From positions 496,001 through 560,000 of the forward strand of contig JAIXMP010000021.1 of assembly GCA_025677815.1 (NCBI GenBank): 64,000 nt of DNA, written 5' to 3'. Both the position numbers and the translations under genes were made by a program. Numbering within the stretch: the first letter of the stretch is position 1; the number at the start of each line of letters is the position of its first letter. The notes beneath the pieces were generated by a model, which saw only the letters and a list, made by a program, of their open reading frames with translations, was not told the DNA's origin and did no database searches. Positions 61,417 through 64,000 of this stretch are shown here, one piece after another. The DNA comes from Phascolomyces articulosus (lineage: Eukaryota; Mucoromycota; Mucoromycetes; Mucorales; Lichtheimiaceae).

Positions 61417-62667
61417 ATGATTTCAAATCATCCATATCATCATCAACTACCTACTCCTCCTACAGCTTCCATTAGTACTGATACGACTACATCATCTCAT
61501 TCTTCCAAAGTGGATTCTGCCAAACGAACTAGAACATCAACAGCTTGTGTTCGATGTCATTTGAAAAAGGTAAAAAAAAAAAAACAACAATCCAATAGAA
61601 TCTCTCATGAAAGAGTGAATACTATTTTCTATTATCTATCACTGATCATGATAAATTTTTCTCAATCCCAGGTTCGTTGTGATGGTCGTCGTCCAAATTG
61701 CGATCGTTGTGCAGCCAATGATAAGATGTGTGCGTATCCAACGAAACGAAGATCACGTAATGCTCAACCAACCGATATTGATCCGTTTATTGATGATCTT
61801 TCACAATTGGAACAACGTATCCGGTACATCGAGTCCGAACAAGAAGCACTTTGGCGTATTCTTCAACAACATCAACAGGTGCATATTGATGATACCGAAA
61901 TGACCAATCGATTGACAGCGATTGATCAACATGTCCAGACATCGCGGGCGAGTCTGGCCCGTCAAAGACTTTTGCGTGAGCAACATATTGCTCGCAATAA
62001 ACAACATCGAGGTTCTACGTCTTTGAATCATTTTGAAAAGACCGATCATAATACGAATGCTTCGTACAGAAAGAATAGTAAAAAGCAACAACTATTGCCA
62101 CCAAGCATGTCAACATCTACTTCATCCTCAACAGCGACAACAACAGTACCAGTGACAGCAATAATAAGTCATGATGAACAACAACAACAACAATCTCCTA
62201 AACCATGGGTCGTTAATGAATCTTCTTTTTGGTTCCCCAGTATGAATGAAGAGTGCGAATATTTTTCAGCAGCCGCGGCAGCTGCAGCCGCTGCTGTACA
62301 ACAACACCCACATCCTACTCATTTATCAAAAAATGATCTCTTGTCATCCAACCAAGAATTTCATTTTGAAACAACTCATACTACCACAACAACAACGTCG
62401 CCTCATCCACTTTTGTATGCATCTTCATCCACATCCACTGTCCATTCCTCTTCTTCAGCATCGCCTTCTTCGTCTAACACACCTTTACAATCATTTCATC
62501 CTTCCACTAGTAGTCACAATAACAATAGTAATAGTAGTAGTAGCATTCATGAAATGATGGTAGATCCATCATCGTATGGTCTTATGAACTTTGTCATGGA
62601 GGAAGACCCTCTGATGCTCAACTATTCTCAGGAAGGAGATCCCTGGCTTGTCCATCCCCGTTTGTAA
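61417..62667 (+). CDS. Zn2Cys6 transcription factor, split in the zinc cluster by an intron
   Basis: Two exons, 61417-61569 and 61672-62667, give 382 residues. The joined cluster reads ACVRCHLKKVRCDGRRPNCD then RCAANDKMCAYP, with cysteines at residues 44, 47, 54, 61, 64 and 71, a regular Zn(II)2Cys6 motif. A short helical segment follows (LSQLEQRIRYIESEQEALWR), likely the dimerisation coil. The remainder is rich in Ser, Thr, Gln and His with an Ala9 run. The acidic C-terminus (EEDPLMLNYSQEGDPWL) may be an activation region; no fungal middle domain is visible. The start is the ATG at 61417 (MISNHPYHHQ); upstream in-frame sequence lacks an ATG. The intron has a length divisible by three and no stop in frame; see findings. 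Confidence 0.88.
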   Translation: MISNHPYHHQLPTPPTASISTDTTTSSHSSKVDSAKRTRTSTACVRCHLKKVKKKKQQSNRISHERVNTIFYYLSLIMINFSQSQVRCDGRRPNCDRCAANDKMCAYPTKRRSRNAQPTDIDPFIDDLSQLEQRIRYIESEQEALWRILQQHQQVHIDDTEMTNRLTAIDQHVQTSRASLARQRLLREQHIARNKQHRGSTSLNHFEKTDHNTNASYRKNSKKQQLLPPSMSTSTSSSTATTTVPVTAIISHDEQQQQQSPKPWVVNESSFWFPSMNEECEYFSAAAAAAAAAVQQHPHPTHLSKNDLLSSNQEFHFETTHTTTTTTSPHPLLYASSSTSTVHSSSSASPSSSNTPLQSFHPSTSSHNNNSNSSSSIHEMMVDPSSYGLMNFVMEEDPLMLNYSQEGDPWLVHPRL

Positions 62668-63310
62668 TTATAAAAAACGCACACACATAATATATATATT
62701 TATGTAGCAAATATATATATAAATATATCTATTACTAATTATCAAACAAAAAAAAAAAGGCTGGTCCTTTTTCTATAATATTATCACTATCATCACCTTC
62801 TGTTTTATTCTTATTTCTATTATATTTTCTCACCATAACAAACAAATTCCCATTGTTACAACATATTTTGACACACATACATATATATATTATCTATTAG
62901 CATAAATAATAGGGTTCATTGCTTCATTATTTTTCTTTCTACCTTATTTATAAATAATATTATATTTCTATTTGTTTCTCTCTCATCTATAATTTAACTT
63001 ATAAATTTAAAATAATCGATCGTCCTTCTGTTGTATAATAACGAAAAAACCAGATGAAAAGATAAAAAAAAAAGTGGATGGTATTTTAATCAGGTTATAT
63101 AAAAAACATTGTATGCTGTCTGTATGTTTCGTCGATAAGTGAAGTAGTAGTAGTTTGGGAAGATGAATGAAACCTTAGGAGAGAGAGAAAAAAAATACAT
63201 ATATAGAGTGAGGAAAAGAAATATCATGGCTTTATTATCATGTATATGGATGAGATTAAATATATAAAAATCAAATAAATAAATGCTTATGAATATTTTT
63301 ACTATGATGA
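62668..63310. other. Intergenic between convergent genes
   Basis: Two 3' flanks, AT-rich, with several TATATA runs. No gene seen. Confidence 0.45.
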
Positions 63311-64000
63311 TTACCTTTCTTGTGATGAAGTGTCCTTATTGTTGTTATTGGTAGAAGATGCTGTCGTATCGTTATGATGATGATGATTCGATAAAGAAAT
63401 GGAAGAAGAGGAAGATGGAGTGGATGATGATGATGGAGCAGAAGAATCTCCTCCCTTTGTTGTTGTTGTCATGGCAGTCGTTTCATCTAAATTTTCTAAA
63501 CGACATACAATATGCCATAAAAGATCTTTATTTGTCCAATAAGAAAAATGAGCTCGAAGTCCCACCAAGTATTCATTAGCAATCATGCTCATAAAACTTT
63601 CTGGTTGTAGCACATGATCAATGCGTCTCCCTCCAGGGAGTTTGGCCTGTTGTTTGACGTCTTCTGCTTCTTTAGCTTTTTCATTGCCGACATCTGTGCC
63701 GACATGATTGTTATTGTTGTTGCTATTTTTATCTTCATCACCATCATGGTTACTTTTAGCCTGCGTGGCATCCATGATCACTTGCTCTTTTGACTGTCCT
63801 GGTTCAGTTACTGCTGGGCCAGGTTCAGTTATCTCTTGATTTAAATCCGACCACAGGTCATTACTACTACTACCTTGGTGTTCCTTTTTTGTTTCTGTTG
63901 TGATGGGCGATTTATTATTTGTAGTAGACGCCGTAGAAGACATCGTACTTGTTGTCATTTTGGTTGGTTCTTCTTCTTTCTTTGGATTGTTTTCTTTATT
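63311..64000 (-). CDS. DDHD-domain phospholipase, C-terminal part (runs off the window)
   Basis: The frame is open from the window edge (KENNPKKEEEPTK…) to a TAA at 63311. The recognised segment is the end of a DDHD domain: GRRIDHVLQPESFMSMIANE, then YLVGLRAHFSYWTNKDLLWH and IVCRLENL. RIDxVLQ…NEYLxxLxxHFSYWxxKDLxxxI is the closing signature of DDHD phospholipases A1 (iPLA1 family), which act on phosphatidic acid and related lipids at Golgi/ER membranes. Before it lies a disordered Asn/Glu-rich insert, after it a Ser/His/Asn-rich tail. The catalytic GxSxG lies outside the window. The final AAAG|GTAATC could also be a splice donor, so a last exon further down is possible. Confidence 0.8.
   Translation of the reverse strand, partial: NKENNPKKEEEPTKMTTSTMSSTASTTNNKSPITTETKKEHQGSSSNDLWSDLNQEITEPGPAVTEPGQSKEQVIMDATQAKSNHDGDEDKNSNNNNNHVGTDVGNEKAKEAEDVKQQAKLPGGRRIDHVLQPESFMSMIANEYLVGLRAHFSYWTNKDLLWHIVCRLENLDETTAMTTTTKGGDSSAPSSSSTPSSSSSISLSNHHHHNDTTASSTNNNNKDTSSQER

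Noticed and set aside
1..64000. CRISPR array, bacterial operon signals or rRNA
   Set aside because: No spaced direct repeats, no Shine-Dalgarno-led gene strings and no rRNA-like sequence; the gene structure is eukaryotic.
1..64000. tRNA genes
   Set aside because: I looked for B-box sequences (GGTTCGAAT-like) in non-coding stretches and found none paired with an A box; a covariance-model scan would be decisive.

Overview
The window looks like a fungal chromosome segment, most probably from an early-diverging mould of the Mucoromycota (Mucorales-like). The DNA is AT-rich with long A and T runs. Genes are densely interrupted by short introns of roughly 50-110 bases, usually GTAAGT/GTATGT...AG. 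Many regulators carry long Gln, Asn, Ser and Thr tracts. Product assignments rest on motifs I can read in the translations; no database search was possible.

Left part (1-16.8 kb): the tail of an unidentified gene and a 104-bp Tc1/mariner-type MITE are followed by housekeeping genes. These are a PHO13-like HAD phosphatase (-), a DUF1295 membrane reductase-like protein, a kinesin-7-like motor whose P-loop region is built from two microexons, an Atg20/Snx41-type sorting nexin, a dienelactone-hydrolase (DLH) family protein, and Mediator subunit 1.

Middle island (16.9-23.4 kb): this is the most unusual part. A second, inverted DLH copy keeps the intron positions of the intact gene but has lost its nucleophile Cys and catalytic His and carries an internal stop. 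Directly upstream, in the same reading frame, is a 538-codon ORF that looks like the N-terminal part of a eukaryotic TnpB/Fanzor protein. It ends at a TAA, followed in frame by a RuvC-I-like LGGDPG segment that runs straight into the DLH homology. This looks like a decayed Fanzor-DLH chimera. A second small MITE and gene-poor DNA follow.

Centre (23.4-38.2 kb): an SH3-SH3-DH-PH RhoGEF with an intersectin/Pan1-like coiled coil, an HPM1/METTL18-like histidine methyltransferase (first intron apparently GC-AG), a Zn2Cys6 regulator, a twin CX9C mitochondrial protein (NDUFAF8-like) and cullin-3.

Right part (38.9-64 kb): this part is rich in regulators: a Myb/SANT plus C2H2 factor, a bHLH factor, a SreA/Fep1-type iron-regulatory GATA factor with two fingers and a Cys-rich linker, and a second Zn2Cys6 factor. 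Between them lie long low-complexity intergenic stretches, a cysteine-free secreted repeat protein, translation factor eIF1 (SUI1), and an island of broken, unrecognised coding sequence at 54.9-59.1 kb. The window ends inside the C-terminal part of a DDHD-domain phospholipase gene (-).
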